Below are positions 26,477 through 35,150 of a stretch of DNA of 64,000 bases, in pieces; positions within the stretch are counted from its first letter, which is position 1, and the number at the start of each line of letters is the position of its first letter. The stretch spans positions 992,001 through 1,056,000 of the forward strand of contig OZ220488.1 in NCBI GenBank assembly GCA_965116155.1, read 5' to 3'. Under the pieces are notes generated by a model. The model was not told the DNA's origin, did not search any database, and worked only from the letters and a program-made list of their open reading frames with translations. The translations under genes and the position numbers were made by a program. The stretch is from G965116155 sp965116155. Lineage in GTDB: Bacteria; Bdellovibrionota; Bdellovibrionia; Bdellovibrionales; UBA1609.

Positions 26477-26478
26477 CT

Positions 26479-28089
26479 CTAACTTTCTAGAAAAACGGGG
26501 TAGCGGCGGTGTTGGCGCTGAATTAATAGCACGTTTACTTGCCCCTTTTTTAACCCACGAGCCACGTTTTTAGGAGACAGGGTTTTCTTTTTGTTTACCT
26601 GTAAAATAACATCCCCCGACTGCAGGCCCGCACGCGCTGCGGGCGAATTGGCATAAACCTGCACCACCACTACACCCACATTAGGCACGGTGTCCGGCAA
26701 GTTAAACTTGCTCTTTAAACGCGAATTTAAAGCCGACATCAAAAACCCAAAGTTATGCGGCGCTGGCTGCCCCTTTTCGCCCGTGCCTTTACGATAAAGC
26801 CGATCCACCTTTTCGTCCCTTGGGTCTTTAACCAAAACCACACTCAACTCTAACTCCTTAGGAGCCGCTCCCTGCGAGTGTGGACGCAAAACCTTGAGTG
26901 ACAATTTTTTATCCACCGGACTGTCTTGCACCACATTGCGTAAGTCCATAAAGCTTTTAACAGCTTTGCCACCTAGCTCCACAATCAAATCGTATGTGCT
27001 CACCCCAGCTCGAGCCGCTGGGCTGTCCGCCTGCACTTGCGTAATAAAAGCCCCCCTAACCACCGACCCACGGCCATCTTTAAAACCAAAATACTGCGCA
27101 GCCTGCAAATTTAGGTCCTGACCCCCCACGCCTAACCAAGCGCGTATGATCTTGCCATACCTTTTTAAGGCCGGCAAAATCTCTCTTACCTCATCAATAG
27201 GTATGGCATAACCTATGCCCTGAGCGGCCGCGTTAATGGCAGTGTTAACACCCACAGCCTCGCCGTTTAAATTTAAAAGCGGCCCCCCAGAGTTACCAGG
27301 ATTAATGCTCGCGTCTGTCTGTATAAAAGGTATAGAGTTCAGCTGCTCGATCTTCCTGCCAATATAAGACACCACACCCACAGTGACCGTATTGCTTTGT
27401 CCCAAAGGGTTCCCTATAGCCGCTACCCATTCTCCCACCTCTAGGTTAGAGCTTTTGCCCAAAACCACCGTGGGCAATTTGCGATCCACATTAACCTTAA
27501 TCAAAGCAATGTCCGTGCGGGCATCTTGACCCACTACATCGGCTTTGTAAGTTTTTGTATCCCCCATAAATTGCACCAAAATACTACTGCCACGACCCAT
27601 AATCACATGGTTGTTGGTAATAATGTGCCCGTCAGACCCTATGACAAAGCCCGAGCCATTGCCCAAAACCCTGCCAGGCGGCGCCGACTGTGCAGGGCGC
27701 ACGTCACCCGCGGCAGGAGGCGCACTCATAGGGCGCAAGTGCTTAAAAAGTTCCTGAAAAGGATCTAAATGAAAAAACGGATGCGTCTGCGGCCCAGGGT
27801 GCGGGCTAAAAAACGGATTCCCCGGTCTAACGCCAGGTGCACCACTACTATCGGTTAAAGTAATACTCACAACCGCAGGGTTTGCCTTGCGTGCCAGGCG
27901 TATAAATTGATCCGACGCAATGGGATCGCCTTTTTTAACCCGCTTAAAATCCGGGCGCGCTCCCACCAAGGGCACCCAAGAGCCCCCAAAAGCAAGCGCC
28001 AAAACAAAGCCCAGCCCCACAAGCCCAAAAGAGAGGGCCGCTTTTTTTAGCTTATAAAGCGCTAGCCACAATTTAACCTGTGCCTTCAA
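26479..28089 (-). CDS. HtrA/DegQ-family periplasmic serine protease
   Basis: 536 residues with an N-terminal signal or anchor segment (about 15-36), a trypsin-fold domain and two PDZ domains (about 305-400 and 440-530). The triad is His161 (TNNHVI), Asp193 (RTDIALIKV) and Ser267 (PGNSGGPL). A Pro/His-rich insert at 85-140 lies where DegP has its LA loop. It should act in envelope protein quality control as a protease-chaperone. The stop codon TAG is the first base triplet of the repeat border TTAGAGCGCTAG. The DUF1844 gene lies 12 bases upstream and is probably co-transcribed. Confidence 0.93.
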   Translation of the reverse strand: MKAQVKLWLALYKLKKAALSFGLVGLGFVLALAFGGSWVPLVGARPDFKRVKKGDPIASDQFIRLARKANPAVVSITLTDSSGAPGVRPGNPFFSPHPGPQTHPFFHLDPFQELFKHLRPMSAPPAAGDVRPAQSAPPGRVLGNGSGFVIGSDGHIITNNHVIMGRGSSILVQFMGDTKTYKADVVGQDARTDIALIKVNVDRKLPTVVLGKSSNLEVGEWVAAIGNPLGQSNTVTVGVVSYIGRKIEQLNSIPFIQTDASINPGNSGGPLLNLNGEAVGVNTAINAAAQGIGYAIPIDEVREILPALKRYGKIIRAWLGVGGQDLNLQAAQYFGFKDGRGSVVRGAFITQVQADSPAARAGVSTYDLIVELGGKAVKSFMDLRNVVQDSPVDKKLSLKVLRPHSQGAAPKELELSVVLVKDPRDEKVDRLYRKGTGEKGQPAPHNFGFLMSALNSRLKSKFNLPDTVPNVGVVVVQVYANSPAARAGLQSGDVILQVNKKKTLSPKNVARGLKKGQVNVLLIQRQHRRYPVFLES

Positions 28090-28101
28090 ATGCCCCTCCT
28101 C

Positions 28102-28506
28102 CTACGCCTTGTCTGCCGCCCCATTAAGCGACTCCTTGGCCGCCTTTGCGTCTGCTGCTTTTTGTTTTTCTGCCACAAATTTAATCTGTAAATCTTGCAC
28201 AACCTTAGACAAAAACTCATTCTCCCCCGCGTCTAGGTTGCCTTTGGTTTTGTCTTGCAACATTAGCAGCAGATCAATATTAAACCTAGCCGTGTTGAGA
28301 TCTACTTTTTTCTCATTAGTACCAGGGTGCGGCACCAGGCCCATAAAAACAGTGGCCGAGCTCGCAATCGACACCACCAAGGCATTAAAATTAGCCTTGC
28401 CCAAAACGGCAGCCCTATCAGGCGCACGCGGCGCCTCGTTTTTAGCCGCTGCGGGCTTTTCTTCTGGCGACACTTCCAAAACCTCCTCCCAAAACAAACA
28501 GGCCAT
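28102..28506 (-). CDS. DUF1844 family protein
   Basis: About 134 residues from ATG 28506. The conserved core has FNALVVSIASSATVFMGLVP, then VDLNTARFNIDLLLMLQDKTKGNL, which is the DUF1844 pattern. The flanks are Ala/Lys/Glu-rich and low in complexity. The family is common in deltaproteobacteria and related phyla and has no assigned function. It precedes the htrA-like gene on the same strand. Confidence 0.8.
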   Translation of the reverse strand: MACLFWEEVLEVSPEEKPAAAKNEAPRAPDRAAVLGKANFNALVVSIASSATVFMGLVPHPGTNEKKVDLNTARFNIDLLLMLQDKTKGNLDAGENEFLSKVVQDLQIKFVAEKQKAADAKAAKESLNGAADKA

Positions 28507-28608
28507 TTGTATCTTAGTTTCTAAGTTTGCGCAAGGCACTTTGGTAATTCAGTTTCGACAAATAATGCAGCCATTTCAAGTGGTTATCCTGTCTCTGCCT
28601 TTTGACAT

Positions 28609-28710
28609 CTGCCTTTTAATCAGATTAGACCGCACAAACTCTTGCGGGCAGGGGGCCACCACCTGAGCCCCTTTCAGGGGCGCTCGGAGGCATGTAACGC
28701 GGCGCATTAA
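28609..28710 (+). repeat. Direct repeat, left flank of the AbiE cassette
   Basis: About 102 bases beginning CTGCCTTTTAATCAGATTAG and ending GCGGCGCATTAA. It matches 30267-30366 apart from two small insertions. The stop codon of abiEii lies at its inner edge. Confidence 0.85.
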
Positions 28711-29564
28711 TAGTGCTCTAGCATTTTGTTGATAGTCAAAATTGTATCTTGAAATGTCTTTGGCAGCTTGAGGTTTGTAGCCATTGGCCCCAAACCATTA
28801 ATATGCCTTGACCACTGCCTCTCCAAATTTTTAAGTGCAACTTCAGAGTATTGTATTGGAAAATCCTTTTGAGTTTTGCGCCTTCTAAAGGTTTCCTCTA
28901 TAGCTGTGAGTAGGGTTTTTTTATCTAAAAGCTCGCCCTTTTTTGTCAAAAGATAAAGATCATGGAAGTCCTTCATTCTACTATTTATGCCGCCTCTTAT
29001 TACAAGGGTTTGCAGTTTTTCTGCAAAAATATTTTCAACAGGATAACAATTGAGTTTGATTTTTTCTTCAAAAATAGGCTCATCTTTATATGCCAACAAG
29101 GGCATGGTAATAATTTTTGGATTTATTTTGTCTCCAACACCAAGATCCATTTGCAAATGATCTTTTATTGGCCACACACTGTGCCAAATGACTAAATTAA
29201 CTCTGAAGCCATTACAAATCATATGATTATGCGCCAATATATCAACCTTATGAAGATCAAAACTAAACCCATCACCAACATCTATCGAACATATCTTTTT
29301 AAAAACAGACTCCAGTTTTTTAATTTCTAAATTGATATAGGTTAGTTCAAAATCTAAGTCCTTTGTTTCTCGACCAATGAAAATATAGTAATTTAATAGG
29401 TGACCACCCTTGAGCAAAAACTGGCCTTTAAATTGAGACTTGGACAGTCTGACCAAAAACCTCTCAAGAAAACATTTTTTTAAAACCTCGTTAAATCTTT
29501 GGTTGTTTGAAGCTGCAATGTTTCTTATTTTATCTTTAAAGACTTGCTGAGAAATGTTCCTCAT
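28707..29564 (-). CDS. abiEii: AbiEii-type nucleotidyltransferase toxin
   Basis: 285 residues. The nucleotidyltransferase motifs are LLKGGHLLNYY (about 53-63) and RETKDLDFEL (about 70-79), with the further motif FAEKLQTLVIRG and RMKDFHDLYLL near 185-215, the normal AbiEii/DUF1814 arrangement. AbiEii-type toxins transfer nucleotides (shown for tRNA in MenT relatives) and cause growth arrest during phage infection. It overlaps abiEi by 4 bases, as usual for type IV pairs. The gene is AT-rich compared with its neighbours and flanked by direct repeats. Confidence 0.88.
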   Translation of the reverse strand: MRNISQQVFKDKIRNIAASNNQRFNEVLKKCFLERFLVRLSKSQFKGQFLLKGGHLLNYYIFIGRETKDLDFELTYINLEIKKLESVFKKICSIDVGDGFSFDLHKVDILAHNHMICNGFRVNLVIWHSVWPIKDHLQMDLGVGDKINPKIITMPLLAYKDEPIFEEKIKLNCYPVENIFAEKLQTLVIRGGINSRMKDFHDLYLLTKKGELLDKKTLLTAIEETFRRRKTQKDFPIQYSEVALKNLERQWSRHINGLGPMATNLKLPKTFQDTILTINKMLEHY

Positions 29565-30172
29565 ATGGTTGTTGCCATTTCAATATACGGTGTTATGTTA
29601 ATACGAAGCTTTCTTGAAAGTGTTTCTAGTTTGTTCATATCAATGTCTACCTTGGTTGAAGAAAAAGCAGACCTCAGTGCTTTAATAGCAGTTTCTAGAC
29701 TGAGAAATTTAAAAGACTCTAGTATCACTCGCTCAACACAGTATATTGAAATAGAGACATCCCCAATATCTATGCTGCTTATACCAACACTATGATTGCG
29801 AGACCGTATTATTTTAACACTCGCCCTTTTTTTAAGAGAGGTTGCATGAGGAACCGATATCCAGTGAAAACGAGGAATCTCTTCTGTCAGATTGTATAGC
29901 GCCAGTGCAGAAGTTCCTGTAACAACCGCGCTTGGTATTTCAAGCGCACAAAAGACTAGGTCTTCCCACTCAATACTAATCTGAGGCGGATGGCCCTTGG
30001 GGATGTACAGACCTCGCCCGATCTTTTCAAGTGCGCCAAGTTTTTTATAATGGTATAGCAGGCTTGCGGAAAACCCGTTTTCTACAAAGTCAGCGGTGGT
30101 GATAATCTTTTTTTGAAGAATACCTTTAACTGCATCTAGTTTAACGGTGTGAGATGCGCTGTTTTTGCCCAT
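29561..30172 (-). CDS. abiEi: AbiEi-type antitoxin and transcriptional regulator
   Basis: 203 residues with an N-terminal winged helix (about 10-60, ITTADFVENGFSASLLYHYKKLGALEKIGRGLY) and a C-terminal AbiEi domain. It counters AbiEii without binding it and represses its own promoter. The start is ATG 30172. Just upstream lie an 18-base perfect palindrome and a promoter whose expected start site falls at or beside the ATG, so the transcript may be leaderless. Confidence 0.85.
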   Translation of the reverse strand: MGKNSASHTVKLDAVKGILQKKIITTADFVENGFSASLLYHYKKLGALEKIGRGLYIPKGHPPQISIEWEDLVFCALEIPSAVVTGTSALALYNLTEEIPRFHWISVPHATSLKKRASVKIIRSRNHSVGISSIDIGDVSISIYCVERVILESFKFLSLETAIKALRSAFSSTKVDIDMNKLETLSRKLRINITPYIEMATTI

Positions 30173-30177
30173 ATCCT

Positions 30178-30223
30178 ATCTTAATAAATAAACCCATTGC
30201 TGTCAAATGGGTTTATTTATTAA
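30178..30223 (-). promoter_or_regulatory. Promoter and operator palindrome of abiE
   Basis: TTAATAAATAAACCCATT (30181-30198) and its exact complement (30206-30223) flank a 7-base loop. On the minus strand TTGACA (30206-30201) sits mainly in the loop and TAAGAT (30183-30178) overlaps the end of the arm, 17 bases apart. AbiEi proteins are known to repress by binding inverted repeats in their promoters. Confidence 0.75.
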
Positions 30224-30266
30224 GCCCTGGGCCTGTGGCGCAGGGCCAAAGGGAGCATCACGGTCT

Positions 30267-30366
30267 CTGCCTTTTAATCAGATTAGACCGCACAAACTCT
30301 TGCGGGCAGGGGGCCACCACCTGAGCCCCTTTCAGGGCGCTCGGAGGCATTAACGCGGCGCATTAA
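30267..30366 (+). repeat. Direct repeat, right flank of the AbiE cassette
   Basis: Partner of 28609-28710, the same orientation, about 97% identical by eye. It lies between the abiE promoter and the CTTTT tract of the ankyrin gene. Confidence 0.85.
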
Positions 30367-30385
30367 AGTTTTGAAAAAATGCCCC

Positions 30386-30425
30386 CTTTTCTTTTCTTTT
30401 CTTTTCTTTTCTTTTCTTTTCTTTT
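30386..30425 (+). repeat. Short tandem repeat (CTTTT)8
   Basis: Eight perfect CTTTT units, followed by AAGAAAAG, 71 bases upstream of the ATG of an exported ankyrin protein. Such tracts change length by slippage and can switch promoters. Confidence 0.95.
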
Positions 30426-30496
30426 AAGAAAAGCGGAATTGGATCGGTTTTTTTAACAATTTTATTGATTCGCGCACCGCGCGAAGGGAGCTAAAA

Positions 30497-32374
30497 ATGT
30501 TTCACACTTCTCAAAAAATGGTTTTGGGCAAAATGGCTTTGGGGCTTGTGTTTTTTGTAGGCCTTGCTTTTAGTAATTTAGGCATCGCCGACACAAAGAC
30601 CACCACTACCGACTACACAAGCCAAATCAACCAAGCCGTGGACAAAGATGGCCGTACCGCTTTACTGACGGCGCTAGACGTATATCAAAGGTGGGATCTA
30701 GAGCTAGATAAAGTAGAATCTCTTCTGGCCGCAGGTGCGGACCCTAATATCGCGAATAACGATGGCTACACTCCGCTGATGGCAGCGAGCTACCATTGGC
30801 TCAAAAAGGAAATGAAGCTCTTGCTTGAGCATGGCGCGGACCCTAATGCAAAGGATAAGCGCGGTCACACTGCCTTGTACTATTTTATGCATCACGTTGG
30901 GGATCAATTTGCCAACGAGTCCTATATGGAAATTAAGCACGATGCAATTTGGATGCAAGAACTCATCAGCGCCGCAAGCCTCTTGATTGAGGCAGGTGCT
31001 GATATCAATATGGCGGACAAATATGACCGCACGCCCTTAATTTTTGCAGCACGAAGGGGCTACACGCGGTTGGTAAAATACTTGCTCCAACAGGGCGCTA
31101 ACCCCAATCCACAATCTAAAGTACATCATAGGCCCGTACTTTCAGGTCCACCTCAGAGACAAGATGGCGCTTCGGCCCTTATACATGCCATAAACGACGG
31201 CAGATCCGCTAAATCGGCAACTGCCTTAATTAAAGCAGGGGCCGATGTCAATGCAGTGGACGCCGACAACTACACAGCCCTTATGCATGCTGTTCAGTAC
31301 GGTGTTTTGCACGGTGAGCTCCGCAACCTAATAGAGCCTTTAATTGACGCTGGAGCTGATGTAAACGCAGTAAATAACGAAGGCTACACTGCACTAGAAA
31401 TGGCAGTATCCCTGAATGATCCGTATGCAGTAACACGATTGCTGGGGCGTGGACTTAGTTTGGGCGTTAAAACTGATGGCGTTAACACGACTAAGGCTAT
31501 CATTATGGCGGCTCGCGACAACTATGCAGAGGTGTTAAGAACTATTATTGACGACAGCACCGCCGATGTGAATGCAGTCCTTCACGACGACAGCATAGTT
31601 GACACGCCATCGGGATCACCGGCTCTTGTGGTAGCGGCTGCAAACGATTCAAAAGATGCCGTATGGGATTTGTTATACGCAAAAGCTGACCCCAATAAAA
31701 CGGATGCATCTGGAAGAACAGCCCTTATGCTATCAACCAGTACAGATGTGATGGGCCTTTTAATTAAGCACGGGGCGGATGTCGATGCTACTGATAACAG
31801 GGGCCAAACGGCCTTAATAAGGAGCATTATTGACCGTCAAGATACGAAACTTGCGCAGTTCTTACTAATCCATCGCGCGAACCCTAACGTAGCCGATACA
31901 GTGAACGGCAAGACTGCTCTCATGTATGCAGCAGAACTAGGTAAAGAAAAAACAGTTAAATACTTGCTTGCAGCAGGTGCGGATGTAAATTCCCTTGGCG
32001 GGATAAGAACCTCCAGCAAAACCCCAGCCTTAATATACGCCGCACGTGCTCACAAAAAACAAAAAAGCGTAGGCATTGCAAGGGCCTTACTTGCAATGGG
32101 AGCTGATCCTAATGCAAGAGACCTCAGTGGAGACACCGCCCTTATGTATGCAGCCCTCCAAGGTAATAAAGAACTAATCTCTCTTCTAATAGCTAATGGC
32201 GCCAGGCTGAGCGCCACAAACAACGGGCGTACAGCTATGATGGTAAACCGGACAAACCTAACCAGATCCGAAAGACTAAAAATATCAAAACATCTATTTA
32301 AGCAAAGTCTAAAGAGCATAGATGCAAAAATCACCACCGCACCCTGTGCTAACTTGCTCCGCACTGGTACTTAA
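30497..32374 (+). CDS. Exported ankyrin-repeat protein, 625 residues
   Basis: A signal peptide (about 1-31, GLVFFVGLAFSNLGIA) is followed by roughly a dozen ankyrin repeats with the usual GxTALxxA...LLxxGADxN pattern (about 45-590). There is no other domain. Ankyrin arrays bind proteins; an exported one could face the periplasm, surface or a host or prey cell. AAGGGAG lies before the ATG. A CTTTT tract upstream suggests phase-variable expression. The last 26 bases overlap the end of the convergent VWA gene, so its C-terminal residues NLLRTGT are an antisense reading of that gene's end. Confidence 0.85.
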   Translation: MFHTSQKMVLGKMALGLVFFVGLAFSNLGIADTKTTTTDYTSQINQAVDKDGRTALLTALDVYQRWDLELDKVESLLAAGADPNIANNDGYTPLMAASYHWLKKEMKLLLEHGADPNAKDKRGHTALYYFMHHVGDQFANESYMEIKHDAIWMQELISAASLLIEAGADINMADKYDRTPLIFAARRGYTRLVKYLLQQGANPNPQSKVHHRPVLSGPPQRQDGASALIHAINDGRSAKSATALIKAGADVNAVDADNYTALMHAVQYGVLHGELRNLIEPLIDAGADVNAVNNEGYTALEMAVSLNDPYAVTRLLGRGLSLGVKTDGVNTTKAIIMAARDNYAEVLRTIIDDSTADVNAVLHDDSIVDTPSGSPALVVAAANDSKDAVWDLLYAKADPNKTDASGRTALMLSTSTDVMGLLIKHGADVDATDNRGQTALIRSIIDRQDTKLAQFLLIHRANPNVADTVNGKTALMYAAELGKEKTVKYLLAAGADVNSLGGIRTSSKTPALIYAARAHKKQKSVGIARALLAMGADPNARDLSGDTALMYAALQGNKELISLLIANGARLSATNNGRTAMMVNRTNLTRSERLKISKHLFKQSLKSIDAKITTAPCANLLRTGT

Positions 32375-34523
32375 ATTTGTACTGAGTGCGGTCTAGGGGA
32401 GTGGTGCAAGTAATATCACCCGATTGACCTGCTTCGCATGCGTTGCAGGTCACTCGTCTGTTATCCACAGTGCATTCTGGTTGGGGATCCAAGCGCTGGC
32501 TGGGAGTGGATTTATCCCACACCTCCACCAGGCGGTGCTGGGAGTTTTGTGGGTCATAGGTGTCGTCGCTACCGTAATTTAAAGGATCGCATATTAGCTC
32601 CACCTGAACTTGCTTCACTTGGTTTCGCGCGTGGATGGCGACACGCCTTAACATACTTGCAAAAGTATCTGGGCTGGCCACATCGGCCTTGAGACCGCCT
32701 GTCAATGCAGTAAGCTGGCGGTTAAAATGACCGTTTTCTGCATCAAAAATAGAGTGCCAAGTAAAGGACGTCTGTGATGGTGGAAGATACAACTCGACCT
32801 TACTTTTGAACCTTTTAGCATGCTCCTTTGATATTACACCCAGTACAGACTGTTTTACACTTGGAGCAGGATTGCCATTTAACCTGTCCATGTTGTCATT
32901 GTCTTGATATACAGGATCGTACCGGTTTGTCAGTGCTATTACAGAAAGGTGGCGAAGGTTGTCAAAAAACCACAACCCTGTATGCAGCCGCTCGAAGTCT
33001 CCATGAAGCTTCGGCAGTGAGCGGTGAACATTTTTTGAGCTCTGGTAAGCTTCTAGGCGGCTTAAAAAGCTTTTTCCTAAACTTGTGCCCCATACTGTAT
33101 TTATGCATGCAAGAGTGTGCTTGATGGAGTTTTGAATGTTTAACAAGCTGGAATCATTATGCCCAGAGCTACGGTTTAAAACATAAATATTACCTAGATT
33201 GTTTTCCCACCGTTCCTGCGCAAGCCCTCCCCCAGCACCAAAAAAAGCCGCAGGGTAGCCCATCCATTCGATGGGATCAGCCTTAAATGCATTTTTAAGC
33301 TTTGTTGCTTTATTTTCCGAGCGCCAAGGAGTGCTACACGAGGAGCTTGGTGGCGCGTTAGGGTCTACAAAAGATTTAAATTTAGTTTTTATTCTGTCAT
33401 ATTTTTGTTCATAAACGGCTGCAGGAACAACGGCGACTTTGTAGTTCAGGCCTTCCATTGCATTTAGTAAGCGCGGCACACCATCAGATGATTCTTGAGA
33501 CAGCCTGGTTCGCACCTCCCTCAAGCGACTAGAAGGGTCCACGATGAACAAAAAGCCTACAGGACCGGTTTGGGGAGCGGCGCTCGCTGTAGCGATAAGG
33601 TCTCGACGGCTGCAACCCAATCCATAGCACCAGCTGTGTTCTGCAACGGCGCCCTCATTACCCGCAGCATCTACGGCCTTAACTTCAAACTTATAATTTC
33701 CTGCACCGCCAGTGTGCGCCACACTATGCGGGCTTGTGCAATCCGCAAAACTTGCACTAGCTATTGCATCGGCTTTAGCTGCGCGACAAAGTGTGGATAT
33801 CCGCGCAGGGTCAGGGCTAGATCCGCCCGTGTCACTGGGCGTAAAGTGCACCTGAGCTGTGGATTCCTGCGTAACGCTCGCAACGCTTTGGGCGGTAATG
33901 GTTACAGTGGGGGCTGCGGTGTCTTGTATGATAGAGTCTGTAATGCAGTCTGATACATTTTCTACCTTGATGCCAGGCCGTGTATTGGGTACGAGGTGTT
34001 TGTATTTTACAAAAACATTTAACGTCGTGTTCCCTTGGTCGTTTTCGAGAGATACCAAGTTGCTCATAGTTTTACTCGGAGCAAAGTTTTCGCAGGCTTC
34101 GTCTTGCAAGCACGCAGCATCCGTGTAAAAACACATGCGCGAGGCATCTGCTGCTACAAAGCTTACCTCTAAGGTACTGGTGCGCGTAAAGGACTTGCCG
34201 CTTTCAATGGTTACTCGGCCTGCAATTTCTTGGGGCTCAGGGGGAGGTGGCGGTGGGGGGTCGACGGGTCTTTTGCGTGGCTCAGCTGCGGGCGTTTTAA
34301 TAAAGCTTATGTCTTCGCAAGAGTTATAAAAAAACGGCAGCGCCAAAAATCCACATGCGCCTACCAGCAGCGCTAAGCGCCCTAACTGAAAGGCCATGCC
34401 CCTGTGAGAGTGACTCTGTTTGGCGCGTTTTGTAGCCCTCTTGCGCCTAGGAGCCTTACGTGAGGATGTAGCTTTTTTTACCCCACTGCTGCGCCTGGAG
34501 GGTGGTTTTTGAGATTTTCCCAT
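32349..34523 (-). CDS. Large envelope protein with Ig-like and VWA-like domains (paralogue 2)
   Basis: 724 residues, paralogous to the 590-residue protein at 21788-23560. It has the same basic N-terminus, the shared FFYNSCED segment near 64-71, a poly-proline linker (89-96), one additional Ig-like domain (about 103-200), the shared Ig domain (205-295) and a VWA-like domain from about 322. The metal-site motif, DNSES in paralogue 1, reads DPSSR here (329-333), so metal binding through the classical site is doubtful. The C-terminus ends QYKFKYQCGAS. It is flanked by palindromic repeats upstream and overlaps the ankyrin gene at its 3' end. Confidence 0.75.
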   Translation of the reverse strand: MGKSQKPPSRRSSGVKKATSSRKAPRRKRATKRAKQSHSHRGMAFQLGRLALLVGACGFLALPFFYNSCEDISFIKTPAAEPRKRPVDPPPPPPPEPQEIAGRVTIESGKSFTRTSTLEVSFVAADASRMCFYTDAACLQDEACENFAPSKTMSNLVSLENDQGNTTLNVFVKYKHLVPNTRPGIKVENVSDCITDSIIQDTAAPTVTITAQSVASVTQESTAQVHFTPSDTGGSSPDPARISTLCRAAKADAIASASFADCTSPHSVAHTGGAGNYKFEVKAVDAAGNEGAVAEHSWCYGLGCSRRDLIATASAAPQTGPVGFLFIVDPSSRLREVRTRLSQESSDGVPRLLNAMEGLNYKVAVVPAAVYEQKYDRIKTKFKSFVDPNAPPSSSCSTPWRSENKATKLKNAFKADPIEWMGYPAAFFGAGGGLAQERWENNLGNIYVLNRSSGHNDSSLLNIQNSIKHTLACINTVWGTSLGKSFLSRLEAYQSSKNVHRSLPKLHGDFERLHTGLWFFDNLRHLSVIALTNRYDPVYQDNDNMDRLNGNPAPSVKQSVLGVISKEHAKRFKSKVELYLPPSQTSFTWHSIFDAENGHFNRQLTALTGGLKADVASPDTFASMLRRVAIHARNQVKQVQVELICDPLNYGSDDTYDPQNSQHRLVEVWDKSTPSQRLDPQPECTVDNRRVTCNACEAGQSGDITCTTPLDRTQYKFKYQCGAS

Positions 34524-34552
34524 AAGAGCGTGTCGGCAAAATTAAACCAAAA

Positions 34553-34670
34553 TTAGAGTGCTAGGAAAATGCCATGGGATTAAGCGCATCTTCCTGGTAA
34601 CCCCTGAAAGGGGTGTCCACCAGGAAGATAAGCGTCCCACATGGCATTTTCCGGCCTATAAGGAGTCTAT
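34553..34670. repeat. Nested palindrome, full copy with 13-bp arms
   Basis: Border ATTAGAGTGCTAG, arm GGAAAATGCCATG (34564-34576) with its exact complement at 34640-34652, linkers GGGATTAAGCGC and AAGCGTCCCAC, stem ATCTTCCTGGT/ACCAGGAAGAT, core CCCCT/AGGGG, and border GGCCTATAAGG. This is the clearest single example of the family. Confidence 0.9.
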
Positions 34671-34676
34671 GGCCCT

Positions 34677-34789
34677 GTAAATCGAGTGAAAGCGGCGCAC
34701 CTGAAATGAAGCTCGTGTAGAACAAGGCAAATAACCACGCCTGCGGCCGGATGCGCTTGGTTAAGGTGAGCTGAGCGGACTCGATTTAC
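34677..34789. repeat. Nested palindrome, 11-bp arms GTAAATCGAGT
   Basis: GTAAATCGAGT (34677-34687) pairs exactly with ACTCGATTTAC (34779-34789). The inner part contains CACGCCTG and GGCCGG elements also present in the 239-base tandem unit. Confidence 0.75.
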
Positions 34790-34799
34790 CACACTTCCG

Positions 34800-35150
34800 T
34801 CAAAGATATGAACACCTCTTGCATGAAGCGCAGCCTCCTTGGCTAACGCGTCTTAAGGCGCTGCCAATGGGACACATAGTCGCTTCATAGGTCGCCACAT
34901 GCTCTGATGCTTACGCAGCTAGCGCTCTGATTTGGGTTTACTCAATGCACGGGGCCTTGACGGGAGTGTGGTAGCCTTGGGTCTATCGAGCACCCAAGGC
35001 TACAGGCTCATAGATCCCTTATTAGCTGTCTAGCGCGCAAAAATGCTTCAGGCAGGACCACTTGTCCATCTGATGGCCCGCGCCTAGAGGCGCTATCAGC
35101 TGGACTGCGTAGGGCTGAAGTCATTTTTGCTGGCGCTTTTATGCTTACGC
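34800..35150. repeat. Further palindromic modules, no gene
   Basis: This stretch holds arm fragments (AACACCTCTTGCATGAAGCGC, here as 34810-34830), the truncated arm CGCCACATGCTCTGATGCTTACGC, a GGTAGCCTTGGGT/ACCCAAGGCTAC hairpin near 34968-35003 and GCTGTCTAGCGC. No open frame with a convincing start was seen. Confidence 0.65.
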
